Assembly: GCF_016793485.1 (NCBI RefSeq)
Contig: NZ_JAEULZ010000050.1
Coordinates: 1-64,000, forward strand
Source of the DNA: Mesorhizobium sp.
GTDB taxonomy: Bacteria > Pseudomonadota > Alphaproteobacteria > Rhizobiales > Rhizobiaceae
Direction of reading: 5' to 3'
Length of the DNA: 64,000 nt
Positions 29,480-37,489 of the stretch are shown in pieces. A model generated the notes under the pieces. That model was given only the letters and a program-made list of their open reading frames with translations, was not told the origin of the DNA and made no database searches. The stretch's first letter is position 1. Each line of letters opens with the position of its first letter. The position numbers were made by a program, and so were the translations under genes.

Positions 29480-31617
29480 CGGATTTCTCCTACTGCCGGT
29501 TGGAGCGGCGCGTCTGTGTCGCGGCGACGGAACACCGCTTGCCGTAACAGAATTTGCAACAGGCCGATCGCTGCTATCAGAAGGATGATCAGGACCACGC
29601 TGTAAGCGATCGCAGGTCCGTAATTCGTGTTCTCGACAAGGCTGACGATGTAGGTCGTCGCCCAATCATAGCGCGGGGAGACCAGGAAGATGACCTGGCT
29701 CAGCGTGGTCACTGCGGAGACGAAAGCATAAATGATCGCTGTTGCAATGGCTGGCTTCAGCAGCGGAACGAGCACGCGCCGCACTGTCATCCACTGCGAC
29801 GCTCCCATGGTCAGCGACACTTCATCGAGACTGCGATCAATCTGGGAAAGCTGCGCGAGCCCCACGCGCACGCCAACCGGCATGTTGCGCGAGATGAACG
29901 CGAAGAAAAGAATCGCGGCCGTTCCTGTCATCTCGATCGGTGGAGCGTTGAAGGCCAGGACATAGGCGAGGCCAACGACAGTTCCCGGCATGGCGAAACT
30001 CAGCATGGCCGTGAATTCGAAGACCACACGTCCCGGAAATCTGCAGCGAGCGATCAGCCATGCTGTGAGAAGACCGAGCGCCGCGGTCACCGGCGCCGCC
30101 AGACCCGCTATGACCAAGGTGGTCGAGAACGAGTTCCACGCGCCACCACTCCACACGATCCCGTACTGGCCCATGGTTACGCCGAACGCCTGCTCGAAAT
30201 GGCGCAACGTCGGGCTGTAGTTTCGGCCCCAAAGTTCGGCGAAACCGCCGACAAGAACGGTCCCGTATATGAGAATGATGAACAGGGTCCAGATGATCGT
30301 GATGACGATGACAGGGAACTTCACCCGGGCAGGGAGAAGCGCGTTGCGGCCGCTATCGCCCTTGCCGGTCACGGTGACGTAAGATGCCCCTTTTAGGAAC
30401 CAGCTTTGCGCGAAGAACGCCATCAGAGAAATCATCAGAAGGACCAGGCCGAGGCCGGCCGCATCGCCGAGATCGGATTGTGCTCCGACAATCTTGAAAT
30501 AGATGCCCGTAGCGAGGACCTGAAACCCACCGCCAATGATCAGCGGGTTGCCAAGGTCGGCCATGCTCTCAATGAAGCTGAGCAGAAAGGCACCTGCCAG
30601 ACCCGGCCGTATCAGGGGCAGCGTCACGGTGCGAAACGTATACCAGCGCGACGCGCGCAATGTTGAGGAAGCCTCCTCGACCGACGGACTCACAGACAAC
30701 AGAACGGTGTGGATCACCATGAAGGCCAGGGGCGCGAGACCGAGCGTTTGCGCGAGCCATACGCCCTGAGGTCCGTAAATCCAGCGCGACGGACGGACCC
30801 CCATGAGATCGGCCGCCCATACCGTGATCGTGCCGGAGCGCCCGAAAAGGAGGATAAGGGCCAGACCAACGACGAATGGTGGCGTGACCAGGGGCAAGAG
30901 GCTCAGCAATCGAACTCCGCCCGTCCTGCGCAGACCTGTGCGTGTCACATACAAGGCCGCCACCAGACCGAGTAGCGTACATGAAGTCGCGACTGCAGCG
31001 CCCAGAAATATGGAATTCCAGGCCATTCCACAGCGGCCGCTTCCGCTCACACAGGCAAGACTCCATATCTCGGAACCGGTCGTGCGTGACATGAAGGAGG
31101 CGGCGACCGACAATTCTCCGTCCGCACGTAGCACGGTGCGGAAGACCTCTCCGAGAGGCATGAGGATAAAAAGGAACAGGACCGCGACAATAAAGGTCAG
31201 CAGGTGGTTGCCGAAACTTTCGCCACCCATCAGGCCGCGCCGCATAAGACCCAGAGCGATGATTCCAAGCAGCCCGATGACGGTGAGGACGGCACCAGCT
31301 CCAATCGGCGGCTGGTTGGCGCTAGTCAGCGGCTCGGAAGCTCTAAATCCTCCCGTCTGGCCGGCAATCTCCGGCAAGAACAGGATCACCCCAATTGCCC
31401 CCAGGGCGAAGGCGATCTGCGGTATGCCGCGTCCAGGCGCCATTGCCGCGAATGACGCCGCCGCAACGAGCGACAGAACTGCCAACAGGGGCGGGAAACC
31501 CGAGATCGAGAGGGCGAAAAGTCCTCCCGATGGCCCGGCCCCGTACCAGGGCGCCAGACCCGCCGCGACAAGCACGGCGAGCCAGCCCAGCAGAAGTCGG
31601 GGCACAGGATATTTCAT
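29476..31617 (-). CDS. Fused double-domain ABC permease (FbpB-like) with extra N-terminal membrane region
   Basis: A 713-residue inner-membrane protein. It has two MetI-type permease domains in one chain, with EAA loops EASSTLRASRWYTFRTVTLP near residue 315 and LDEVSLTMGASQWMTVRRVLVP near 595. In front of them is an additional hydrophobic region of about 140 residues with four or five possible helices (for example LLLGWLAVLVAAGLAPW), longer than the usual FbpB of about 550 residues. The gene is 12 bases behind the binding-protein gene and overlaps the ATPase gene by four bases. Confidence 0.88.
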   Translation of the reverse strand: MKYPVPRLLLGWLAVLVAAGLAPWYGAGPSGGLFALSISGFPPLLAVLSLVAAASFAAMAPGRGIPQIAFALGAIGVILFLPEIAGQTGGFRASEPLTSANQPPIGAGAVLTVIGLLGIIALGLMRRGLMGGESFGNHLLTFIVAVLFLFILMPLGEVFRTVLRADGELSVAASFMSRTTGSEIWSLACVSGSGRCGMAWNSIFLGAAVATSCTLLGLVAALYVTRTGLRRTGGVRLLSLLPLVTPPFVVGLALILLFGRSGTITVWAADLMGVRPSRWIYGPQGVWLAQTLGLAPLAFMVIHTVLLSVSPSVEEASSTLRASRWYTFRTVTLPLIRPGLAGAFLLSFIESMADLGNPLIIGGGFQVLATGIYFKIVGAQSDLGDAAGLGLVLLMISLMAFFAQSWFLKGASYVTVTGKGDSGRNALLPARVKFPVIVITIIWTLFIILIYGTVLVGGFAELWGRNYSPTLRHFEQAFGVTMGQYGIVWSGGAWNSFSTTLVIAGLAAPVTAALGLLTAWLIARCRFPGRVVFEFTAMLSFAMPGTVVGLAYVLAFNAPPIEMTGTAAILFFAFISRNMPVGVRVGLAQLSQIDRSLDEVSLTMGASQWMTVRRVLVPLLKPAIATAIIYAFVSAVTTLSQVIFLVSPRYDWATTYIVSLVENTNYGPAIAYSVVLIILLIAAIGLLQILLRQAVFRRRDTDAPLQPAVGEIR

Positions 31618-31629
31618 CAGGCATTCGGC

Positions 31630-32658
31630 TCAGCGATTGGCACCGATTTCTTTGTCCCACCGGGACAGGAGGCGACTACGCGTCTCGGACGAGCCGTACT
31701 TCCCGAAATCGTAGTCGATCAGTTTGGTGTCGGCGAGCCTCGGCGCTTCTGGCGGAGGCTCGATCGCGACATTCGCCTGGATCTGAAATGCTTTCGCAGG
31801 CAGCGCGGTTTCCTGCGCCTCTTTCGTAAGAGCCCAATCGTAGAACTGTTTCGCGAGCTCGGGATTCTTGGACCCCTCGATAATGCTCATCGATCCGATC
31901 TCATATCCGGTGCCGTCGGAAGGCGCGACCGCCTTGATCGGAAAACCGGAAGCGATCTGCTCAAGCACATCGTGCAGGAAAGCGATTCCTATGCCGGTTT
32001 CGCCCATCGCCGCGGCACGGATGCCCGCGGTGCCTGACTGGGTGTACTCGCTGATATTGGAGTTGATGCGCTTGAGATATTCGAACGCCTCATCCTCTCC
32101 ATAGAGCTGAACGAGCGTGGCAAGCGCCGTATACGCCGTGCCGGACGTGTTCGGGTTGGCTACCTGAATTTCCCCCTTGTATTCGGGCCGCTCCAGGTCC
32201 GCCCAGGAAAGCGGCTCCGGCAGTCCCTCGGATTTGAGGAATTCGGTATTGAAGCCCCAGCCCAAGACACCGGCATAGATGCCTACCGTACGGTTCCCGG
32301 CCTTCTCGGCCTGATCGATCGCCCACGGCTGCAACTGATCCATGTTGGGAGATTTGTAGACTGCGGTCAGTTTGTCTTGCGCTGCTTGGATGTGAGCATC
32401 GCCCGAGCCGCCCCACCAGATATCCGCCTGCGGATTGGAAGCCTCCGCGCGAATCTGCGCCAGCGACGCGCCGGTGTCCTTGCGCTGCATGGAGACCGGC
32501 GTGCCGGTCTTGGCGGTAAATGTGGCCGCAATCGCCTCGCACCAAGCTTGCTGGACGCTGCAGTACATCGTCAACTGCTGGGCATAAGACGACGCTGACG
32601 GCATCGTGAAGCCAGTCACGCAAACGGAAAGGGCAAGCGCCCGTGACATCGCTTTCAT
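31630..32658 (-). CDS. ABC transporter substrate-binding protein (FbpA/AfuA-like fold), cluster B
   Basis: A 342-residue periplasmic protein with a cleavable signal peptide ending SSYAQQ. The mature N-terminus LTMYCSVQQAWCEAIAATFTAKTG and the WWGGSGDAHIQAAQ stretch place it in the FbpA/AfuA/phosphonate family. The paired tyrosines that hold ferric iron in FbpA are not found at the expected place (the region reads GIGIAFLHD), so transport of an organic anion is more likely than iron. GGAGGAG lies just before the ATG. Its promoter region carries the TATCG-N4-CGATA operator shared with the divergent enolase-family gene. Confidence 0.85.
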   Translation of the reverse strand: MKAMSRALALSVCVTGFTMPSASSYAQQLTMYCSVQQAWCEAIAATFTAKTGTPVSMQRKDTGASLAQIRAEASNPQADIWWGGSGDAHIQAAQDKLTAVYKSPNMDQLQPWAIDQAEKAGNRTVGIYAGVLGWGFNTEFLKSEGLPEPLSWADLERPEYKGEIQVANPNTSGTAYTALATLVQLYGEDEAFEYLKRINSNISEYTQSGTAGIRAAAMGETGIGIAFLHDVLEQIASGFPIKAVAPSDGTGYEIGSMSIIEGSKNPELAKQFYDWALTKEAQETALPAKAFQIQANVAIEPPPEAPRLADTKLIDYDFGKYGSSETRSRLLSRWDKEIGANR

Positions 32659-32717
32659 TTTCTCCTCCTATTCGAAAAGGCGAGCGCGACTGCAAGCCTC
32701 TTGCCTCCAATGCATAT

Positions 32718-32737
32718 TATCGTTATCGAAATCGATA
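32718..32737. promoter_or_regulatory. Operator TATCG-N4-CGATA between transporter and enolase-family genes
   Basis: TATCG-AAAT-CGATA at 32724-32737, with an additional TATCG half-site at 32718-32722. The same inverted repeat with the same four-base spacer lies in front of the GntR gene at 34687-34700. It is very likely the binding site of that GntR protein, controlling both divergent genes. Confidence 0.75.
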
Positions 32738-32768
32738 AATGATGCAAGCCTTAAATCGGGAGGAACCG

Positions 32769-33941
32769 TTGGCCGTCATCGAAAGTATCGAAGTCACTGC
32801 TTTTTCCTATGAAGTTCCTGACCTTGGGTTGGATTCCGGTGGCTTCAACATTGTGATCACGCCGGGTCAGACCCGTACGATGAAAAGCCACGCCATCGTC
32901 ATTCGCGACAGCGACGGCGTTACCGGCGAGTATGTAATGGGATGGGGAGGTACGGCCGGCGCGGTGGCGCAGATGCTGTCGGTCTGTCCGTTTCTCATCG
33001 GCCGAAATCCGCTGCAGCGCGAGGCAATCTACACTCACCTGAAATATGGTCTGCGGCAAAGCGACATGATGAGCATCGGGCTGATCGACATTTGCCTGTG
33101 GGATTTGGCCGGCAAGCGATTTGGTGCTTCGGTTTCGACGCTCCTCGGTGGATGGAAGGATAGCGTCAAGGCCTACGCCAGTACATTGCATGGCGACCGT
33201 AATGGACGTCTGTGCACGCCCGAGGCCTACGTCGACTTCGCGGCCGAGTGCAAGGAACTTGGCTATCGGGCTTTCAAAGTCCACGGCTTTTCCGAAGGCG
33301 ATCCTGACGAGGAATCGAAAACTGTTCGTTTGCTGGGGCGCGCCTACGGCGATAGCCTGAAGCTGATGCTCGACCCTTCCTGCGACTTGATGACCTTCTC
33401 CGCAGCCGTTCAGGTTGGCCGGGCATGCGACGAGGCAAACTTCATGTGGCTTGAGGACCCCTATCGCGACAACGGGGTGTCGCAGCACGGCGCGAAGCGG
33501 CTGAAGGAGTTCATCAGAACACCGCTACTGCTCACAGAGCATGTGCGCGGACTGGAGCCCAAGGCGGATTTCATCGCCTCCGGAGCCACCGACTACGTGC
33601 GGGCCGATGTGGAATTCGACATGGGAATCACCGGAACCATGAAGATTGCAGCGCTGGCTGAATCTTTTGGTCTGGACGTGGAGCTGCATTCGCCGGGGCC
33701 TGCTCAGCGTCATTGTATTGCATCCATCCGAAACACGAATTTCTACGAGACGACACTTGTCGGCCCCGGCATGAAAAACGCGCTGCCTCAAGTGTACACC
33801 TGCGGCTATAGCGACAATCTCGATGCGATTTCTGCCGACGGGACATTCCCGGTGCCGCAGGGACCGGGCCTCGGCGTCAGCTATGATTGGGATTTCATCG
33901 CGAGAAATACGATCAACAACTGGCGCTTCGGCAAGCAATAG
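32769..33941 (+). CDS. Mandelate racemase/enolase superfamily protein, K-x-H type (cluster B)
   Basis: A 390-residue enzyme of the muconate-lactonising/mandelate racemase superfamily. Magnesium ligands are Asp202 (LMLDPSCD), Glu229 (WLEDPY) and Glu257 (LLTEHVRG). The second-strand motif is Lys170-Val-His172, an uncommon K-x-H, and His307 lies in VELHSPGPAQRH on the sixth strand. The start is TTG with GGGAGG five bases upstream (32758-32763); the ATG codons at 32739/32742 would begin inside the operator and have no ribosome site. It is divergent from the cluster B transporter under a common operator, so it should act on the imported compound, most likely as a dehydratase. Confidence 0.83.
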   Translation: MAVIESIEVTAFSYEVPDLGLDSGGFNIVITPGQTRTMKSHAIVIRDSDGVTGEYVMGWGGTAGAVAQMLSVCPFLIGRNPLQREAIYTHLKYGLRQSDMMSIGLIDICLWDLAGKRFGASVSTLLGGWKDSVKAYASTLHGDRNGRLCTPEAYVDFAAECKELGYRAFKVHGFSEGDPDEESKTVRLLGRAYGDSLKLMLDPSCDLMTFSAAVQVGRACDEANFMWLEDPYRDNGVSQHGAKRLKEFIRTPLLLTEHVRGLEPKADFIASGATDYVRADVEFDMGITGTMKIAALAESFGLDVELHSPGPAQRHCIASIRNTNFYETTLVGPGMKNALPQVYTCGYSDNLDAISADGTFPVPQGPGLGVSYDWDFIARNTINNWRFGKQ

Positions 33942-33967
33942 GGCCGCAAGGAAACTGGAGGCGCATG

Positions 33968-34672
33968 TTACGCCTCCTCCTCGGCTTCGAATGGACGAAT
34001 GACCCGCGGCCCGAATTCCACGATGGTCGAGATGTGATGCGAAAGGCTGCGCCGCACTTCAACCAGATTACCGCTATCCAGCGCATCCACGATTGCGACA
34101 TGCCGTTCGGCCGATTCCATCAGCGTATTGTTGGGCGGCGAGTTGTGGATCTTGTAACGATGATTGTGCAGCAGGCACCTCGTAAGTACGGGCTGGACGC
34201 TGGGCAGATTCGCGGCCTCGAAAAGACGCAGATGGAACTGCCGGTCATGCGCGGTCTGCTCGTATTCGTCGCCTTTCCGCGCGGCGCGGCGCATGGCCTC
34301 GATGTCCTCCAGCAGTGCCTCCCGCAAATTTTTGCCATAGGACGGAAGACTGCGGCGCACGCCACGCAGCTCGATGTCGTGACGGATGCGCAGAAGCTCC
34401 TGGGCATCTGCTTCGCGGCATTCGGAGACGATCGTGCCACGATGTTGCTGGCGTTCAACCAGCCCTTCCTCCTGCAAACGCAGCAGAGCTTCACGCACAG
34501 TGCTCTGGCTGCATCCGAAATGATCGGCAATATGGAGTTCGAGAAGCACTGTCTGAGGCGGAAGCGTTCCCAGCACGATGTCGCGCTGAAGCGCCGCAAA
34601 GATGGCATGGCTTCGTGGAGGCGAGCGACGCGCCGTTCTCGTGGAAGCGTCGAGCCACGCCAAGGTCATCAC
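33968..34672 (-). CDS. GntR-family transcriptional regulator (FCD type), cluster B
   Basis: A 234-residue regulator with a winged helix-turn-helix at about 30-95 (LHIADHFGCSQSTVREALLRLQEEGLV) and a C-terminal FCD domain with the metal pattern HDRQFHLRLFEAANLP near residue 145. It is convergent with the enolase-family gene and divergent from the esterase gene. Its own leader contains the perfect palindrome TATCGTTAACGATA, which recurs in the transporter/enolase intergenic region, so it probably controls itself, the esterase and the whole of cluster B. GGAG lies eight bases before the ATG. Confidence 0.9.
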   Translation of the reverse strand: MMTLAWLDASTRTARRSPPRSHAIFAALQRDIVLGTLPPQTVLLELHIADHFGCSQSTVREALLRLQEEGLVERQQHRGTIVSECREADAQELLRIRHDIELRGVRRSLPSYGKNLREALLEDIEAMRRAARKGDEYEQTAHDRQFHLRLFEAANLPSVQPVLTRCLLHNHRYKIHNSPPNNTLMESAERHVAIVDALDSGNLVEVRRSLSHHISTIVEFGPRVIRPFEAEEEA

Positions 34673-34686
34673 AAATTCTCCTGCTG

Positions 34687-34700
34687 TATCGTTAACGATA
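34687..34700. promoter_or_regulatory. Operator TATCG-TTAA-CGATA upstream of the cluster B GntR gene
   Basis: A perfect 14-bp palindrome, 14 bases from the GntR start codon and 49 bases before the chosen start of the divergent esterase gene. It has the same half-sites and spacer length as the site at 32724-32737. Autoregulation is the natural reading. Confidence 0.78.
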
Positions 34701-34749
34701 AGTCTAGCATGCCGATCTTATGGCACAAGCAATAGGACAGTTACACCGA

Positions 34750-35769
34750 ATGACCGTGCCCATTGAGCGATTATCGCCTGAAATGCGTCAGGTTCTCGAA
34801 CGCCTTGTGGTCGAGGACGGTCAACAACCTGATCCCACTACCTTATCCTCGACCGAGGCGCGCAGCCTGTTAGAAGCATCCAATCGACGCTGGAACACAG
34901 GCCAGCCGCAGATGGCTTCGGTCCGGGACGTCTCCAAACTGGCGGGATTGAATGCAACGGCCTATATGCCCAAAAATGATGACGGCCGGCATGCGATACT
35001 TTACGTCCATGGTGGCGGCTGGTCTTTCTGCTCATCAGCAACACATGACGGCGCCTCGCGTCAGTTGGCCGAAGCCACAGGCACGACTGTCGTCACCTTC
35101 GACTATAGACTGGCGCCGGAACATCCTTATCCGGTCGGCCTCCAGGACTGCCTGTCGATCTGGGCTGCGCGCAACGATTTGTGTCCGAACCGTACATGGT
35201 CGATAAGCGGCGACAGCGCGGGAGCCAACCTCGCCATCGCTTTGATGCTGCGCCTTATCGAGGCGGGTAAGACAGAAGATCTGCCAGTTGCCGGCCTGCT
35301 GTTCTACGGCGTTTTCGACGCGGACTTCGAAAGTTCGAGCTATCGAGAGATTGCCGACGGTCCAGGCCTGACGCGTGACAAGATGCGCCGTTACTGGGAC
35401 TTCTACGCTCCATCTTCTGATCGCCATTCCGATCCGTGTCTCAGCCCGGCCCGCGCGTCGGATGCGCTCTTGTCAGGATTACCGCCCCTTTACCTGAACG
35501 CCGCGGAGATCGATCCCCTAAGAAGTGATAGCGAGGCACTACACGGACGCCTCGCTGCGCTCGGCCGTCACGACCAACTGGAGATCGTACCTGGTGTCAT
35601 CCACGGTTTCATGCAGATGAGCCTCTGGCTCCCCCAGTCCGCCGCCGCCTACAGACGCGCAGGCGAGGCATTTCGGCAAATGACTGGATGTGCGGCAACT
35701 CGGCCACTGTTGGCCGACCCATTGGAACAGAACGGTAATTTGGGATCGGTCAGATCAAATTTTGATTAA
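34750..35769 (+). CDS. Alpha/beta hydrolase, hormone-sensitive-lipase (HSL) family esterase
   Basis: A 339-residue carboxylesterase. The oxyanion motif HGGGWSF lies near residue 87 and the nucleophile is Ser156 in GDSAGANLA. The acid is in NAAEIDPLRSDS near 255, and the histidine is in VIHGFMQM near 290. No signal peptide, so a cytoplasmic acyl- or lactone-hydrolase role is expected. The ATG at 34720 is an alternative start; 34750 has AGGAC upstream, but spacing is long. It is divergent from the GntR gene and shares its operator, which links it to cluster B. Confidence 0.85.
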   Translation: MTVPIERLSPEMRQVLERLVVEDGQQPDPTTLSSTEARSLLEASNRRWNTGQPQMASVRDVSKLAGLNATAYMPKNDDGRHAILYVHGGGWSFCSSATHDGASRQLAEATGTTVVTFDYRLAPEHPYPVGLQDCLSIWAARNDLCPNRTWSISGDSAGANLAIALMLRLIEAGKTEDLPVAGLLFYGVFDADFESSSYREIADGPGLTRDKMRRYWDFYAPSSDRHSDPCLSPARASDALLSGLPPLYLNAAEIDPLRSDSEALHGRLAALGRHDQLEIVPGVIHGFMQMSLWLPQSAAAYRRAGEAFRQMTGCAATRPLLADPLEQNGNLGSVRSNFD

Positions 35770-36033
35770 TTCGACATGCCTGCTTGCCCATCATCTACGA
35801 GCCGCGCTCGTTGGCAGGAGCTTCTTCAGCGACCTGGCAGACCGATGCCGATGCAGCCAATTCTCGAACAGCCGAAGGCGGACGAGAATTGGCCAACGAT
35901 CACGCTGGCGTTTTGCTACGAAACTCGCACAGCGTCGTGGTGGTCGTCGCGGCAAGAGCCCGCTTTGAGAAGCTGGCGCCGGTGAGAGAGGCGCTTTCAT
36001 CGCTCCTTGGCGATTTATGAAAATCGGTCGGCT
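35770..36033. other. Gap with a possible gene remnant
   Basis: 264 bases between the esterase gene and the aldehyde dehydrogenase gene. On the plus strand one frame from about 35865 to 36020 reads as a protein-like C-terminus (GVLLRNSHSVVVVVAARARFEKL ending SSLLGDL) with no start or ribosome site. It could be the end of a deleted gene. I do not recognise it. Confidence 0.3.
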
Positions 36034-37461
36034 TCAAGGCGAATAGCCAAACATCGATTTGGTTTCCAGGAAATCCTCGAAGCCGAATTTTCCCCATTCG
36101 CGCCCGTTGCCCGATTGCTTGTAGCCGCCGAAGGCCGCCGCCACATCGGAAGACGAACCATTGATATGCACCATGCCAGCCCTGATGCGGCGTGCAACGA
36201 CGCGCGATCGCTCGATACTGCTCGAGGTCACATAGCTCGACAGGCCGTAAGGAGTATCGTTGGCAATGCTTATTGCGTCTTCCTCGCTCTCGTAGGGCAA
36301 TATCACCATCACGGGGCCGAATATTTCCTCGCGTGCAACGGTCATCTGATTGTGGACGTCAGCAAACACAGTCGGTCGCACATAGTAGCCAAAGTTGAGA
36401 TGCTCCGGTCTGCCTGGTCCGCCGGCAACGAGGCGCGCGCCTTCCGCCATGCCGACTTCGATGAGGCGCTGGATTTTGGCGTACTGGATATCGCTCACCA
36501 CGGGACCTATGGTGGTTTTGGCTTGTCGTGGGTCTCCTACGACCGTCTCTTCGGCAACTCGGCGGGCAATGGCGATCGCCTCTTCCTGACGTTCGATAGG
36601 AACCAGCATGCGACTTGGCGCATTGCAGGACTGGCCGCTGTTGCTGAAGCAATTTGCGGTGCCTGCTGCCACGGCGCGAGCAAAGTCCGCATCCTTCAGA
36701 AGTATGTTGGGGGATTTTCCACCCAGTTCCTGAGAAACGCGCTTGACGGTGTCCGCCGCGGCCTTGGCAACTGCTACGCCTGCCCGGGTCGATCCCGTGA
36801 AGGAGACCATGTCGATATGCGGATGGGTGGCGAGCGCTTGCCCTACCGTGGCTCCGTCGCCATTGATCATGTTGTAGACTCCGGCTGGCACGCCGGCCTC
36901 GTGCATCATCTCACTGAAGAGAATACCGGACATTGGCGCGACCTCGCTTGGCTTAAGCACCATCGTGCAGCCAGTGGCCAATGCAGGTGCGACCTTGCAG
37001 GTGATCTGGTTCATCGGCCAGTTCCACGGCGTGATAAGCCCACAGACACCGATCGGCTCACGCGTCACAACCGTATTGTTGATGGTCTCGTCGAATTCGA
37101 AGGTGCTCAACACCGAAATCGCCTGCTTGAGGTGATTAAGCCCGATGGCAGCCTGAGCGTCTCGGGAAAAGGTCAGTGGTGCGCCCATCTCCTGGGTGAT
37201 CGCGTCCACCATTTCGTCATAGCGTCTCTCATAGACAGCGACCAGGTTCTGCAAAAGCTCGAGCCTTTCGCGCCGCGTGGTGCGCGCATAGGATTCGAAT
37301 GCCCTTTTTGCAGCGCCAACCGCAACATCGACATCTTCGCGCTCCCCAAGTGCGATGCGCGCGTAGGCCTCCTCGGTGGCAGGATTGATGACTTCCAGAG
37401 TCCGGTTGCCGATAGGCGCAACCCAAGCGCCATCTATGTAGAATTTCAGACTGTTGCTCAT
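36034..37461 (-). CDS. NAD(P)-dependent aldehyde dehydrogenase, cluster C
   Basis: A 475-residue cytoplasmic enzyme that oxidises an aldehyde to the acid. The catalytic cysteine is Cys279 in NSGQSCNAPSR and the general base Glu245 in QELGGKSPN. The cofactor loop SFTGSTRAG and the PWNWPMNQ oxyanion segment are intact. AGGA lies seven bases before the ATG. It is the last gene of the cluster C operon, 28 bases behind the flavoprotein gene. A likely job is to oxidise the aldehyde released by that flavoprotein; this is inferred from position only. Confidence 0.93.
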   Translation of the reverse strand: MSNSLKFYIDGAWVAPIGNRTLEVINPATEEAYARIALGEREDVDVAVGAAKRAFESYARTTRRERLELLQNLVAVYERRYDEMVDAITQEMGAPLTFSRDAQAAIGLNHLKQAISVLSTFEFDETINNTVVTREPIGVCGLITPWNWPMNQITCKVAPALATGCTMVLKPSEVAPMSGILFSEMMHEAGVPAGVYNMINGDGATVGQALATHPHIDMVSFTGSTRAGVAVAKAAADTVKRVSQELGGKSPNILLKDADFARAVAAGTANCFSNSGQSCNAPSRMLVPIERQEEAIAIARRVAEETVVGDPRQAKTTIGPVVSDIQYAKIQRLIEVGMAEGARLVAGGPGRPEHLNFGYYVRPTVFADVHNQMTVAREEIFGPVMVILPYESEEDAISIANDTPYGLSSYVTSSSIERSRVVARRIRAGMVHINGSSSDVAAAFGGYKQSGNGREWGKFGFEDFLETKSMFGYSP

Positions 37462-37489
37462 GTTCTATCCTTTGATCCAGAGGAGGAGG

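Noticed and set aside
29554-31714. Plus-strand frames opposite the cluster B permease gene
   Set aside because: Their translations are arginine-rich and low in hydrophobic residues, as expected for antisense of a membrane protein; no start signals.
28430-32658. Calling the FbpABC-like system a ferric iron importer
   Set aside because: The binding protein lacks the adjacent tyrosines needed for iron, and the genes around it are sugar-type enzymes under a GntR regulator.
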